Assembly (NCBI RefSeq): GCF_022369515.1
Contig: NZ_CP059724.1
Location: 1,054,001 to 1,118,000, forward strand
Reading direction: 5' to 3'
Length of the DNA stretch: 64,000 bases
From: Paenibacillus sp. 19GGS1-52
Lineage (GTDB): Bacteria > Bacillota > Bacilli > Paenibacillales > Paenibacillaceae
In this document: one piece after another, positions 25,040 through 34,194 of the stretch
Position numbering within the stretch: position 1 is the stretch's first letter
Layout of the letters: the number at the start of each line of letters is the position of its first letter
Program-made: the position numbers and the translations under genes
Notes under the pieces: model-generated
Told to the model about the DNA's origin: nothing
The model's input: only the letters and a program-made list of their open reading frames with translations
Databases searched by the model: none

Positions 25040-25429
25040 TCATTTGGATGGATGTCCGGGATATTTAATGAAGTTGCTGCCTTTCTGATCCACAGCAGTA
25101 ATGCGGGCTCGGCCTAACAGCATGTAGGACCATTCTGCCTGCTGATGCCAATGCAGTTCACGCACTCCACCAGGGGTGAGACTCATATTGACGGCGGCAA
25201 GGGTGGTGGCGATGGGCAGTTCCCGGACGGTCACTTCGCGTGACCAGCCCCCATGATTCAGCTGAATGTGGGTATCGGAGAAAGAGAATTTTAGATTTGT
25301 AATCAGTCCGGAATCCGTAACCGGAGGGACGAACATATCCGGGTTCTCCCGATCCCGCATAACATCACGGGGACCTCTGTCTAGCGCACCTGTACCATCG
25401 CTTCTAATGGGTTGAGGAATAGAATCCAT
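25040..25429 (-). pseudogene. Truncated oxalate-decarboxylase-type bicupin gene
   Basis: From the ATG at 25429 (AGAGGGAGG upstream) the protein begins [16 protein letters not shown], then continues to the first cupin motif [20 protein letters not shown] with the His, His and Glu Mn ligands. After [13 protein letters not shown] it departs from the family and stops within eight codons, near residue 129 of an expected 380-400. The second cupin domain and most of the first are missing. The break sits 19 bases from the CLC-F stop, so a deletion probably joined the two genes. Confidence 0.75.
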
Positions 25430-25553
25430 GGGTTTGCGCCTCCCTCTAGATATACTTAATAGCAATTAACCCAATGAGAATATATGCGGACTGCTTTTTT
25501 TTATGATAAGAGAGCAACATTAACAGATACAAGAGAGAGCGGGTTTAGCGTAA

Positions 25554-27110
25554 ATGACAAGCCATGAACAACAGCAGTACCGCTTCAGTGAAGCGCCGAT
25601 TTGGGAGCTGCAGCGCGCGTATTTTGAAGAACAGGGAATGAAGGCTTGGGAGAATGATCAGGTCCCGCAATATATAACGAGTAATCCGATGATCGCAACG
25701 GCTTATGCGGAGATGATCTTCGGATTTCTACAGGATCGAGCCGGGCTTGGGCGTACTTCTGAACCGGTTACTATTCTTGAGCTGGGGGCGGGAGCGGGAC
25801 GATTAGCCTTTCATGTGCTGCAGAAGCTAGTCGAACTGAGGGATTATGCCGGTATTTCACTGCCTCCTTTTCGATATGTAATGAGTGATTTAGCTTTCAA
25901 AAATATTGCCAGCTGGCAGCAGAATCCTGGCTTACGTTCCTTTGTTGAGCAAGGAATACTGGATTTCGCCCGCTTTGATGCTGTCCATGATACCGAGCTA
26001 AAGCTGACAGAAGCTAATATCAGCGTTCGCTCAGGTGAGCTGCAGCAGCCACTGCTGATTATTGCCAACTATTTCTTTGATAGTATTCCGCAGGAATTAA
26101 TCTATGTAGATGAAGGAAAGGTCTATGAGTGTGAGGTTTCACTGCATTTTCCGAATGAAGTTGAGGGCACAGAGCCAGCGAACAGACTAGAAACCGTCAT
26201 TCCTGAATACCATTATGTACGAGCTACCCTATACGAAGAGGAAACATACCCTTATCACGATCTGATGGCGCTGTATCAGGAGAAGCTGGAGGACGCACAT
26301 ATTCTATTCCCGGTCGTAGGACTTACCTGTCTGGAGCGACTCAGCGGGCTGTCCCAAGCGGGCTTCCTGCTGCTCACCGCAGATAAAGGCGACCACCGGC
26401 TGGAGAATTGGGAATTTGCCGAACCGCCCCAGCTTATTCATCACGGAAGCTTTTCACTGACGGCGAACTATCATGCGCTACAATTTGTTTTTGAGCAAAA
26501 AGGTGCGTTGTCTCTATTCACGACACATCACTATAAAGACTTAAATGTAGGCAGTATTCTTATGCTGCAGTCGCCTATGCATTACGCGAATACCCGACTG
26601 GCGTACCGCCGATTTATAGACCGCTTCGGGCCGGATGATTTCTTCAGTATGAAGGAATGGATCGATCAGCATTTCGATATTATGGGTCTACAGCAGATTC
26701 TGGCCTTTTGGCGATTGGGTCGCTATGATGCGGAATTATTCATCCAAAGCGCTGAACGTATTTCAGACTTGCTGCAGGATGCCAGTGACGAAGAAATGCT
26801 CGATATTCAGAGCGGCATCCACTTGATGTGGAAAGGCCACTATGCCATGGAACAGAGCTACGATTTAGCGCTGGACTGTGGACTGCTGCTGTTCGAAATG
26901 GATAAGTTCGAGGATGCGCGGTTATTCCTGGAACGTTCATTGAGCGCTAATGAGGAAGAACCTTTATCAACGGTGCTCTTTAGTCTGGCCATCTGCAACT
27001 ATGAGCTTGGCGCCGAAGCGGCTGCACTGGATTATACGCGTAAAGCATTAGTCCTCGAACCCGGGCATGAAGAGGCTTTGGAGTTACTGGCGGCACTAAA
27101 CGAGCAATAG
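25554..27110 (+). CDS. MidA-like SAM-dependent methyltransferase with TPR tail
   Basis: 518 residues. The SAM motif ILELGAGAGRLAFHVLQKL (about 73-91) and the acidic region YVMSDLAF are visible, as is LIIANYFFDSIPQELIYV, close to the MidA/NDUFAF7-type methyltransferases. The last part (about 385-518) has TPR-like helices (DKFEDARLFLERSLSANEEE, SLAICNYELGAEAAALDYTR). Such enzymes methylate protein arginines or other targets; the substrate is not visible. Its start is an ATG with a weak site nearby. Stands alone. Confidence 0.75.
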   Translation: MTSHEQQQYRFSEAPIWELQRAYFEEQGMKAWENDQVPQYITSNPMIATAYAEMIFGFLQDRAGLGRTSEPVTILELGAGAGRLAFHVLQKLVELRDYAGISLPPFRYVMSDLAFKNIASWQQNPGLRSFVEQGILDFARFDAVHDTELKLTEANISVRSGELQQPLLIIANYFFDSIPQELIYVDEGKVYECEVSLHFPNEVEGTEPANRLETVIPEYHYVRATLYEEETYPYHDLMALYQEKLEDAHILFPVVGLTCLERLSGLSQAGFLLLTADKGDHRLENWEFAEPPQLIHHGSFSLTANYHALQFVFEQKGALSLFTTHHYKDLNVGSILMLQSPMHYANTRLAYRRFIDRFGPDDFFSMKEWIDQHFDIMGLQQILAFWRLGRYDAELFIQSAERISDLLQDASDEEMLDIQSGIHLMWKGHYAMEQSYDLALDCGLLLFEMDKFEDARLFLERSLSANEEEPLSTVLFSLAICNYELGAEAAALDYTRKALVLEPGHEEALELLAALNEQ

Positions 27111-27197
27111 AATAGATAGCGCATCGCTTTCCACATATTTTCTCCACAAAGGTTCTTTATGATAAAGCTATGATTAAGAACCTTGAGGAGGCAGCTT

Positions 27198-27392
27198 ATG
27201 AATTGGTCATGGTTAATAACTCTTGTCTGTCCGTTAATGATGATATTTATGATGTTCGGCATGCGCGGGTCCCATGGACATGGATCGAAGGGGCAGCATT
27301 CCCCGAGTAATGAAGACCTAGTGAAGCAATTGAATGAATTAAAGCTGCAGAATGAAAAAATGAGTAAAGATATCCAGAGTCTCACACCGTAA
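27198..27392 (+). CDS. Small single-span membrane protein (DUF2933-like)
   Basis: 64 residues. The ATG at 27198 has GAGGAGG seven bases upstream. One hydrophobic helix (SWLITLVCPLMMIFMMFG) is followed by a His/Gly-rich loop GSHGHGSKG and a charged helical tail. The N-terminal half resembles the DUF2933 group of short His-containing membrane proteins sometimes found with copper or metal genes. Function unknown. A strong terminator follows. Confidence 0.75.
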   Translation: MNWSWLITLVCPLMMIFMMFGMRGSHGHGSKGQHSPSNEDLVKQLNELKLQNEKMSKDIQSLTP

Positions 27393-27423
27393 AGCAGTCA
27401 GAGTAACTGGATATATCAAAAAG

Positions 27424-27468
27424 AACCGGGCAGATACAGGGATTATTCCTGCATTCTGCCCGGTTTTT
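27424..27468 (+). terminator. Terminator after the small membrane gene
   Basis: AACCGGGCAGA and TCTGCCCGGTT pair with a nested CAGG/CCTG and are followed by TTTTTGG. Confidence 0.9.
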
Positions 27469-27526
27469 GGTTATATACAAGAGTAAGGATATCTGTACAA
27501 GCTATTGAAATATAAATGAAAAGATA

Positions 27527-27555
27527 TTTACATTTTTCATTTCTCAGCATATAAT
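27527..27555 (+). promoter_or_regulatory. mntH promoter
   Basis: TTTACA (27527-27532), 17-base spacer, TATAAT (27550-27555). Confidence 0.8.
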
Positions 27556-27563
27556 TTAAATAT

Positions 27564-27584
27564 AAGTTGCACTGAGGAAACTTT
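27564..27584. promoter_or_regulatory. MntR box
   Basis: AAGTTGCACTGAGGAAACTTT covers the expected start of transcription and closely resembles the Bacillus MntR operator (TTTGC-TGAGG-AAACT core). Its halves AAGTTGC and GAAACTT are approximate inverted repeats. It implies Mn(II)-dependent repression of the downstream transporter. Confidence 0.75.
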
Positions 27585-27627
27585 CGTGTGTATAGACAAC
27601 TTTTTTCGGGCAAGAGGAGGGATTGAA

Positions 27628-28935
27628 ATGATGGAGCAAAGTGTAGTGGAACAAGGCATAGTAGAACCTAAAATAATAAGAACTCATAGAAATTCGATAT
27701 CCGCACAAGCTGTGTTAAATGGGGAAATTAAAGGTCTGAAAAGGATTCTTCCTTTCCTGGGTCCAGCCTTCATCGCCGCAGTCGCGTATCTCGATCCCGG
27801 TAATTTTGCCACTAATATTACAGCAGGCTCGAAATATGGCTATCTCTTATTGTGGGTAATTGCCGGATCTAATTTAATGGCTGTCCTAATACAATCTTTA
27901 TCTGCGAAGCTGGGCATTGCTACAGGAAGGAACTTGCCTGAAGTAGCACGGGAACGATTTCCCAAGGGTGTATCCTTTTTCTTATGGATTCAAAGTGAAC
28001 TGGTCATTATCGCCACGGATTTGGCGGAATTTATAGGAGCGGCTTTAGGGCTTTATCTACTGTTTAATATTCCCATGCTTCCTGCCGCACTGATCACAGT
28101 TGTTGGGTCCTTTGCCATTCTTGAGCTTCAGCGACGGGGATATCGCTCCTTGGAGGCTGGTATTGCCGCGATGGTGCTGATTGTGGTCTTAGCATTCGCC
28201 TTTCAGGTGATTGTGGCCCAGCCAGATATAGGTTCGGTTGCTGCCGGAATATTCACTCCAAGATTTGAAGGTGTAGACAGCATTCTTCTAGCCGCAGGAA
28301 TTCTAGGTGCTACGGTGATGCCGCATGCGATTTATCTTCATTCTTCTCTGACACAGAGTCGTGTAGTCGGGGTTGATGAAGCGGAGAAGAAACAAATCTT
28401 CAAATTAGAATTCATTGATATTATGATCGCGATGATTATTGCAGGCGCAGTGAACATGGCCATGGTCATTGTAGCTGCCGCTTTGTTTTTCAAAAATGGT
28501 CTTGTCGTTGAAGACCTGGGAGTTGCCTTTACGCAATTCGGTCACTTGGCCGGTCCAGTTACAGCGATTTCGTTCGGATTAGCGTTATTGATTGCAGGTC
28601 TGTCAAGCTCTTCTGTAGGGACTATGGCTGGTGATGTGGTCATGCAGGGGTTTATCAACAAAAGGATTAATTTGTATCTACGGCGTGCTATTACCACACT
28701 TCCACCGTTAGTGATCATTTTCTTAGGAGTGAATCCAACGAAGGCGCTGGTTATGAGTCAGGTGATTCTATCCTTTGGGATTGCCTTTGCCTTAATTCCC
28801 TTGGTTATCTTCACCAGCAACCGTCAACTGATGGGCGGGTTAGTGAATCACCGGATTACAGCGGTTCTTGGCTGGATCGTCTCCGGTTTGGTTGTTTCGT
28901 TAAATCTGTTTCTCGTATTTGAAATGATTACTTAA
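27628..28935 (+). CDS. mntH: NRAMP-type Mn(II) importer
   Basis: 435 residues with about 11 membrane helices. The metal-coordinating DPGN motif is in AAVAYLDPGNFATNI (about helix 1) and the partner motif MPHAIYLHS in helix 6, as in functional NRAMPs. The ATG at 27628 follows AGAGGAGG by a good distance; the GTG at 27586 is only an open extension over the operator. A proton-coupled importer of Mn(II), possibly Fe(II). The MntR box supports the manganese role. Confidence 0.95.
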   Translation: MMEQSVVEQGIVEPKIIRTHRNSISAQAVLNGEIKGLKRILPFLGPAFIAAVAYLDPGNFATNITAGSKYGYLLLWVIAGSNLMAVLIQSLSAKLGIATGRNLPEVARERFPKGVSFFLWIQSELVIIATDLAEFIGAALGLYLLFNIPMLPAALITVVGSFAILELQRRGYRSLEAGIAAMVLIVVLAFAFQVIVAQPDIGSVAAGIFTPRFEGVDSILLAAGILGATVMPHAIYLHSSLTQSRVVGVDEAEKKQIFKLEFIDIMIAMIIAGAVNMAMVIVAAALFFKNGLVVEDLGVAFTQFGHLAGPVTAISFGLALLIAGLSSSSVGTMAGDVVMQGFINKRINLYLRRAITTLPPLVIIFLGVNPTKALVMSQVILSFGIAFALIPLVIFTSNRQLMGGLVNHRITAVLGWIVSGLVVSLNLFLVFEMIT

Positions 28936-28947
28936 TAAGCAATAAAG

Positions 28948-29012
28948 AACCCAGCCCCCGAAATACACTCAGGCACATACCTGAAGTATTCCGGGGGCTG
29001 GGCTTTTATTAT
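28948..29012. terminator. Bidirectional terminator
   Basis: CCAGCCCCCG pairs with CGGGGGCTGG, with inner TAC/GTA and AGG/CCT pairs; AAAG is on one side and CTTTTATTATT on the other. It ends mntH and the convergent sugar-binding gene. Confidence 0.92.
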
Positions 29013-30319
29013 TATTGTTTTACAATATCCTGTACAGCTTTATCCAGCTTCTCTAACAATTGATCGTGGCTCAACTTGCCACCCAGATATTCCTGCATTG
29101 CTGCACCGAAACCTTGAGTTACGCCGTCAGGGAACATATCCCAGTTCCAACCAAGTGCAGCAGCTGATTTCTCTTGAACAGCAACCGCGACTTGACCGAT
29201 ATCTGCTGCTTTGGTTTCAATATTGGTCTCAGCTGGAATGAACTTGAATTCCTTGGTCAGGTACTGTTTACCTGTTTCTGAAGTTACCAGCCAGTTCAGA
29301 AAGGCTTTGGCTTCTTCAGGATGCTCGGACTTGCTATTGACTACATAGTTGTTAGGCACGCCGACCAGGATGGTACCTTCTTTATCGCTGATGGGAAGGG
29401 GTAGAATTCCCAAATTGAGCGCCGGATCAATCTTATCAATATCACCCTGCGTCCAGTTGCCCTGCAACATCATCGCCGCTTTGCCAGATGCAAAATCAGC
29501 AACCTGAGTGGCATAGTCAGTGGTCATTTTGTTATCCTGGGCATTGTCGAAAATCACGTCAACCAAATCCAGCCATTGCTTGAATACTGCATTGCCTTTA
29601 ATGGTTTCTGTTCCTGCTTTAACATCTTCGATAAACTTCTTCGGATCAGGCTGATTCGCCAAGCCTACATTGACAAGGTGAATCCCCATGGACCACCATT
29701 CATTGGTCGCTTCAAAAGGGGTAATGCCAGCCGCCTTCAACTTCGCAGCAACTTCCTTAAGCTGTGGCAATGTCTTTGGCTCTTCGGTAATTCCAGCTTT
29801 TTCAAATAAGGCCTTGTTGTAAATCAATCCATAGCCTTCGACATTCATCGGCATACCATACAGCTTGCCGTCTACGGTAGCAGGGACTTTAGAGGTTGGA
29901 ATCAGATCCTTAACCCATGCTTCCCCTGATAAATCCGTTGCCCGGTCCATATAAGGAACGAGGGCGGTATAACCACCGTTGTTGAATATTTCGGGTTCTG
30001 AGCCGGAGGCAATCTCAGCTTTGAGCAGAGCGCCGTAGTCTTCGCCACCGCCGTGCGTCTCCACCTCAACCTTTACGCCAGTTTCTTTTTCATATTCCTC
30101 AGCCAGGGCATTCAATTGCTCCGCAATTTCCACCTTGAACTGAAACATTTTGATCGTAACATTTTTTGCAGGTGCTGTGGTTGCTGCAGGAGCGGCTGTC
30201 TCTTTTTGCGTGTTGTTAGCGCTATCATTGACTGCTGAATTGTTATTGCCACCGTTGCCGCATCCTGCGATAATAAGTGTGCAAACGATTGCGAAAGTAA
30301 ATGCAAGCCTTTTCTTCAT
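29012..30319 (-). CDS. Sugar ABC transporter substrate-binding lipoprotein
   Basis: 435 residues from the ATG at 30319 (GGGAGGTTATATT upstream; the longer open frame is not needed). The signal ends at lipobox IIAGCGN. The mature protein is a cluster-B/family 1 extracellular solute-binding protein with KMFQFKVEIAEQLNALAEEY, PMNVEGYGLIYNKALFEKAG and MMLQGNWTQGD, typical of oligosaccharide and sugar binding. It follows two permease genes on the same strand, separated by a gap of about 120 bases. No ATPase is encoded here; such systems use a shared MsmX-type ATPase. Control by the divergent YesM/YesN pair is likely. Confidence 0.92.
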   Translation of the reverse strand: MKKRLAFTFAIVCTLIIAGCGNGGNNNSAVNDSANNTQKETAAPAATTAPAKNVTIKMFQFKVEIAEQLNALAEEYEKETGVKVEVETHGGGEDYGALLKAEIASGSEPEIFNNGGYTALVPYMDRATDLSGEAWVKDLIPTSKVPATVDGKLYGMPMNVEGYGLIYNKALFEKAGITEEPKTLPQLKEVAAKLKAAGITPFEATNEWWSMGIHLVNVGLANQPDPKKFIEDVKAGTETIKGNAVFKQWLDLVDVIFDNAQDNKMTTDYATQVADFASGKAAMMLQGNWTQGDIDKIDPALNLGILPLPISDKEGTILVGVPNNYVVNSKSEHPEEAKAFLNWLVTSETGKQYLTKEFKFIPAETNIETKAADIGQVAVAVQEKSAAALGWNWDMFPDGVTQGFGAAMQEYLGGKLSHDQLLEKLDKAVQDIVKQ

Positions 30320-30442
30320 AATATAACCTCCCTGGTTTTTTATTTCTACAACTTGATCGTAATGCAATTGGGAATGAACTTGAACTTAATATTTTGCTTG
30401 AAAAAGTGGATATTGTTGCAGCATAGATAAAGTGTTGTTGCA

Positions 30443-31279
30443 CTATCCTTTAACAGACCCAGCGGTTACCCCCTCAACAATGTATCGCTGTAGCGACAGG
30501 AAGAAGATCAGAATAGGAGTGATAGCCATAACAAGACCCGGTAGGGCAAGATCCCATTTTTTCGTATATTGTCCAAAGAACTTGGTTACGGCAACTGGCA
30601 GTGTGGTCAGATCCTTATTGCCGCCGATGACAAGCACGGGTAAGAGATAGTCATTCCAAATCCATAAGGTATTCAGGATAACAACCGTCACTACAATCGG
30701 CATAAGCAGCGGGAAGACGATCCGGAAGAACACTCCATAGGGATTGGAACCATCGACCCGGGCAGCTTCTTCCAATTCAAAGGGAACGGTCTTGATAAAA
30801 CCATGAAACAGAAATACTGACAGCGGCATCCCAAAGCCGAGGTAGCAGGCTACGATCCCATACAATTCTCCGCGCAGTTCCAGAATACTGGTTACCCGAA
30901 CCAACTGCAACATCAGGGACTGGAAAGGAATGATCATCGCCGAGATCAACAGCAGAAATACAAATGAGTTGAAGCGCGAAGGCTGTCTCACAATCCGGTA
31001 GGCCGCCATGGCGCTGAACAGGACAATAAAGATTACGCTGAGTACTGTAATTTGCAGCGAGTTCCAGAAGGCTTGCGGGAAATCGATCGCTTTCCATACA
31101 TCAGCATAATTTGTCCACTTAAAGACCTGGGGGAATGAGGCGGCATCCATCAGGATTTCCTTCAGGCCCTTCACCGAATTTGTCAGTACCAGGTAGAAGG
31201 GGGAGAGAAAGATAATCGCTAGCAGAACGGCGGCAATTTCCAGAATGAAGGTGCTAAGACGATATCTGCTGGTCTGCAT
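30443..31279 (-). CDS. Sugar ABC transporter permease (MalG/YesQ type)
   Basis: 278 residues from the ATG at 31279, with six membrane helices and the EAA loop FELEEAARVDGSNPYGVFFR, followed by FPLLMPI. It ends GVTAGSVKG, the common C-terminus of this permease group. Its ATG overlaps the stop of the previous permease by one base (TAATG). Together with the first permease and the lipoprotein it forms the membrane part of a sugar importer. Confidence 0.92.
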   Translation of the reverse strand: MQTSRYRLSTFILEIAAVLLAIIFLSPFYLVLTNSVKGLKEILMDAASFPQVFKWTNYADVWKAIDFPQAFWNSLQITVLSVIFIVLFSAMAAYRIVRQPSRFNSFVFLLLISAMIIPFQSLMLQLVRVTSILELRGELYGIVACYLGFGMPLSVFLFHGFIKTVPFELEEAARVDGSNPYGVFFRIVFPLLMPIVVTVVILNTLWIWNDYLLPVLVIGGNKDLTTLPVAVTKFFGQYTKKWDLALPGLVMAITPILIFFLSLQRYIVEGVTAGSVKG

Positions 31280-32169
31280 TATGCCGACACCTCTTTTCGT
31301 TTGGTTAACCATACTTGGGTTATAGTGATCACAGATACAGCGAAGAAGAAGAGCAGTGCTTTGGCTGTACCCAGACCATAACGGTTATTGATGAGCGCTT
31401 CCGCATAGATGTTATAGGCAAGCGATTGGGTGGAGGTTCCCGGCCCGCCTTTGGTCAGCGAAAGGTTGAGATCGAACATTTTAAAGGCATTTGAGGTAGT
31501 CAAGAACAGACAAATTGTAATTGCAGGCATGATCAAAGGTACATAGACGCTTTTGAATAATTGGGGAGCACGGGCGCCGTCGATCTTTGCCGCTTCAATC
31601 AAATCCTTGGGAATTCCGGCAAGTGCGGCAATATAAATGACCATCATATAGCCGGCAGTCTGCCAAACAAACACAATGACAAGACCCCAGAATCCAGTGC
31701 TGGATGTACCCAGCCAAGGCAGCTGGAAGAAGGAGATGCCAGTGATTTCACCAATGGTGGCGAATCCCTTCGTGAAGATGAATTGCCAGATATACCCAAG
31801 CAGAATTCCGCCGATTACATTGGGCATAAAGAAGATGGTGCGAAGCAGCTTTTTGGTCTTCAAGGACGTCATCAGAATAAAGGCGAGTGAGAGCCCTAGA
31901 ATGTTGGCAGCTACTACGGATACAACTGTGAAGCGGAGCGTAAAGGACAGCGAAGCCCAGAACTTATCATCATTAGTGAAGATACGTTTCCAGTTAGCAG
32001 CGCCAGTCCAGACGGCTTTGTTCAGATCCAGTCCATTCCAGTCGGTAGAGGAGTAATAGAAGCCGAGAATAAAAGGTGTGACCACAATGGCCAGAAAGAA
32101 GATGAGGCAGGGTCCCAGAAATACAATTTGCTGGCCCCAGCCTCTTTGCATGCGCAGAGCTTTTCTCAT
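31279..32169 (-). CDS. Sugar ABC transporter permease (MalF/YesP type)
   Basis: 296 residues, six membrane helices, with the EAA-type contact loop IPKDLIEAAKIDGARAPQLF and N-terminal FLGPCLIFFLAIVVTPFILG. First gene of the minus-strand operon; its upstream space is shared with the histidine kinase gene reading the other way. The ATG is followed by a Lys/Arg-rich start. The typical MalF long periplasmic insert is absent, as in the short YesP/LacF-like members. Confidence 0.92.
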   Translation of the reverse strand: MRKALRMQRGWGQQIVFLGPCLIFFLAIVVTPFILGFYYSSTDWNGLDLNKAVWTGAANWKRIFTNDDKFWASLSFTLRFTVVSVVAANILGLSLAFILMTSLKTKKLLRTIFFMPNVIGGILLGYIWQFIFTKGFATIGEITGISFFQLPWLGTSSTGFWGLVIVFVWQTAGYMMVIYIAALAGIPKDLIEAAKIDGARAPQLFKSVYVPLIMPAITICLFLTTSNAFKMFDLNLSLTKGGPGTSTQSLAYNIYAEALINNRYGLGTAKALLFFFAVSVITITQVWLTKRKEVSA

Positions 32170-32349
32170 ATGGAATCTCCTTTGTCTGTTTTCTTACAGG
32201 TTTACACCTTTATTATAGGAAGGACCGCTTGCCTTCAACACTCAATTTGATGATGATAAAGGTGGATTATATTGCGCGAATGCTTACGAAGTAGTTTTGC
32301 GAAGTAATCCATGTTGTCTATGCTGATATAACTTTTGGGAGGAATAGGA

Positions 32350-34182
32350 ATGTTCAGAAACAGCATACGGACCCGACTCATGACACTTGTGCTCTTGGCT
32401 TCTGTCATTCCGTCAGGGATTTCCGTCACCTTCTCGTATCTATATACCAAGCAGTCCGTAACTGAGCAATCGGTGAAGCAAAATACGAAGCTGCTGACGC
32501 TGGGCGAGACCAATCTCAGCAACTATTTCAGTGGGATGAATCAGCGTGCCATGTCGCTATATAGCGGCATCAATGTCCCAGGCTCTTTTTATACGGCACT
32601 TCTCATCGCCAAGAGTCCGGACAAGGTCCCTGCTGGTTCTACGGTGTCGGATAACCGCGCAATCATCTCCACCCAGCTGTATAATATGTTTCTTTCCGAT
32701 CAGAATACGTATCAGATCCACTTATTTGTTAAGGCTCCCAAACAATCCAACACGCTGCGCGGGGGATTATTTCGCCAAGAAATTAACAACCAATATACAG
32801 AGGCAGCCAATCCAAGTGGTACGAACCGACCTTTTGTCGAAGTCACGCATATGGATCATAAGTATGGGGTGAAATCCGGATTTCTGAATCTAAAGTCAGG
32901 CATAGTTCCAGTATTCACGGCGCATTTCCCCATCTATCGCACGCCAAGTGATGAGGTACTGGCAGACCTGGCGATTGATTTCCGATTAACAGAGCTAGAG
33001 GGGATCGCCAGATCCATGTACAATTCGGATACGGAGGAGCGACTGTATGTCCTGAATGAACAGGGGCAAGCCTTGTTTGCCTCTGATCCGCAGTGGATCG
33101 GTAAAACGTTCGCGGCAGGCTGGAGCAAGCTTCCGGCAGGGAAGGAACTCGGCCATTTCACCTGGACAAAGGATGGGTTTAAAGGCATCGTAATGTTTAG
33201 ACATATAGATGATCCATTGTTCAAGGGCAGCATTATTAAGCTGGTTCCTTATGAGGATCTATATGGTGATGCCAGAATCATTACCAGAATCAATACCGGA
33301 ATCGGGATTGTGTTCCTTATCCTTGGAGGCATTATGGCGGTTCTGATATCGATCGGTTTTACGAGACCGATAAAGAAATTGATCTCTTTTACACAGAAGG
33401 TTCAGATCGGGCAGTTGGACGCCTTTGTGGATGTGGAGCGGGAGGACGAATTCGGACTCTTAACCCGTAAAATCACCGGAATGACCCGGACGATCAACAA
33501 TTTGATCGTTAAGGAGTACCGTTTGGAGATTGCCAATAAGACGAATCAGCTCAAGGCGCTACAAGCTCAGGTCAATCCGCACTTTTTGTATAATGCCCTG
33601 CAGTCTATCGGCAGCTCCTCTCTGCGCTATAATGCACCGCAGGTATATGAGCTCATCTATTCACTTGGCAGTATGATGAGATACTCTATGAATACTGAAC
33701 GGACGCAGGTTCCGCTGCAGGATGAGATCGAGCATGTGGAGAATTATATGGTTCTGCAAACGGAACGGTTCGGAGAGGACAATCTGCGGCTCGATATCGA
33801 TATAGAGGAAGCAGTGCGGGATGTAGTAGTACCCAAAATGATACTGCAGCCTATCGTGGAGAATATTTTTAAGCATGGCTTCGTCGATGGAATCAGCCAA
33901 GGGGTTATTTCTATAACCTGCTTCTTGGATGCTAACCATCGATTGGTTATTGTTATTCAGGATAACGGCAAAGGAATCACATCTGCACGGCTGGAAGAAA
34001 TCGAAGCAAGCTTGGCAACTATTGATAAGACTGAGCAGGAGGAGATCGGATTACGCAACGTGCTAGCCAGACTGCGGCTGCAGATTAGTGGAGAGGCACA
34101 GCTATTACTGCAGGGAGATGCCGGTAAGGGAGTCGTTGTCACATTGATCATTCCACTGGCTGAAGATATTGGAGAATTGTAA
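32350..34182 (+). CDS. YesM-like sensor histidine kinase
   Basis: About 610 residues from the ATG at 32350 (GGGAGG upstream). Two membrane helices (about 12-32 and 315-335) flank a Cache-like external sensor. A HAMP segment (SIGFTRPIKKLISFTQ) is followed by the LytS/YesM histidine kinase domain with the phospho-His in VNPHFLYNALQSIGS and the ATPase motif DNGKGI. This is the Bacillus-type carbohydrate-sensing kinase. Its partner response regulator begins 13 bases downstream, and the divergent sugar importer is its likely target. Confidence 0.92.
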   Translation: MFRNSIRTRLMTLVLLASVIPSGISVTFSYLYTKQSVTEQSVKQNTKLLTLGETNLSNYFSGMNQRAMSLYSGINVPGSFYTALLIAKSPDKVPAGSTVSDNRAIISTQLYNMFLSDQNTYQIHLFVKAPKQSNTLRGGLFRQEINNQYTEAANPSGTNRPFVEVTHMDHKYGVKSGFLNLKSGIVPVFTAHFPIYRTPSDEVLADLAIDFRLTELEGIARSMYNSDTEERLYVLNEQGQALFASDPQWIGKTFAAGWSKLPAGKELGHFTWTKDGFKGIVMFRHIDDPLFKGSIIKLVPYEDLYGDARIITRINTGIGIVFLILGGIMAVLISIGFTRPIKKLISFTQKVQIGQLDAFVDVEREDEFGLLTRKITGMTRTINNLIVKEYRLEIANKTNQLKALQAQVNPHFLYNALQSIGSSSLRYNAPQVYELIYSLGSMMRYSMNTERTQVPLQDEIEHVENYMVLQTERFGEDNLRLDIDIEEAVRDVVVPKMILQPIVENIFKHGFVDGISQGVISITCFLDANHRLVIVIQDNGKGITSARLEEIEASLATIDKTEQEEIGLRNVLARLRLQISGEAQLLLQGDAGKGVVVTLIIPLAEDIGEL

Positions 34183-34194
34183 AGGAGTGATGAA

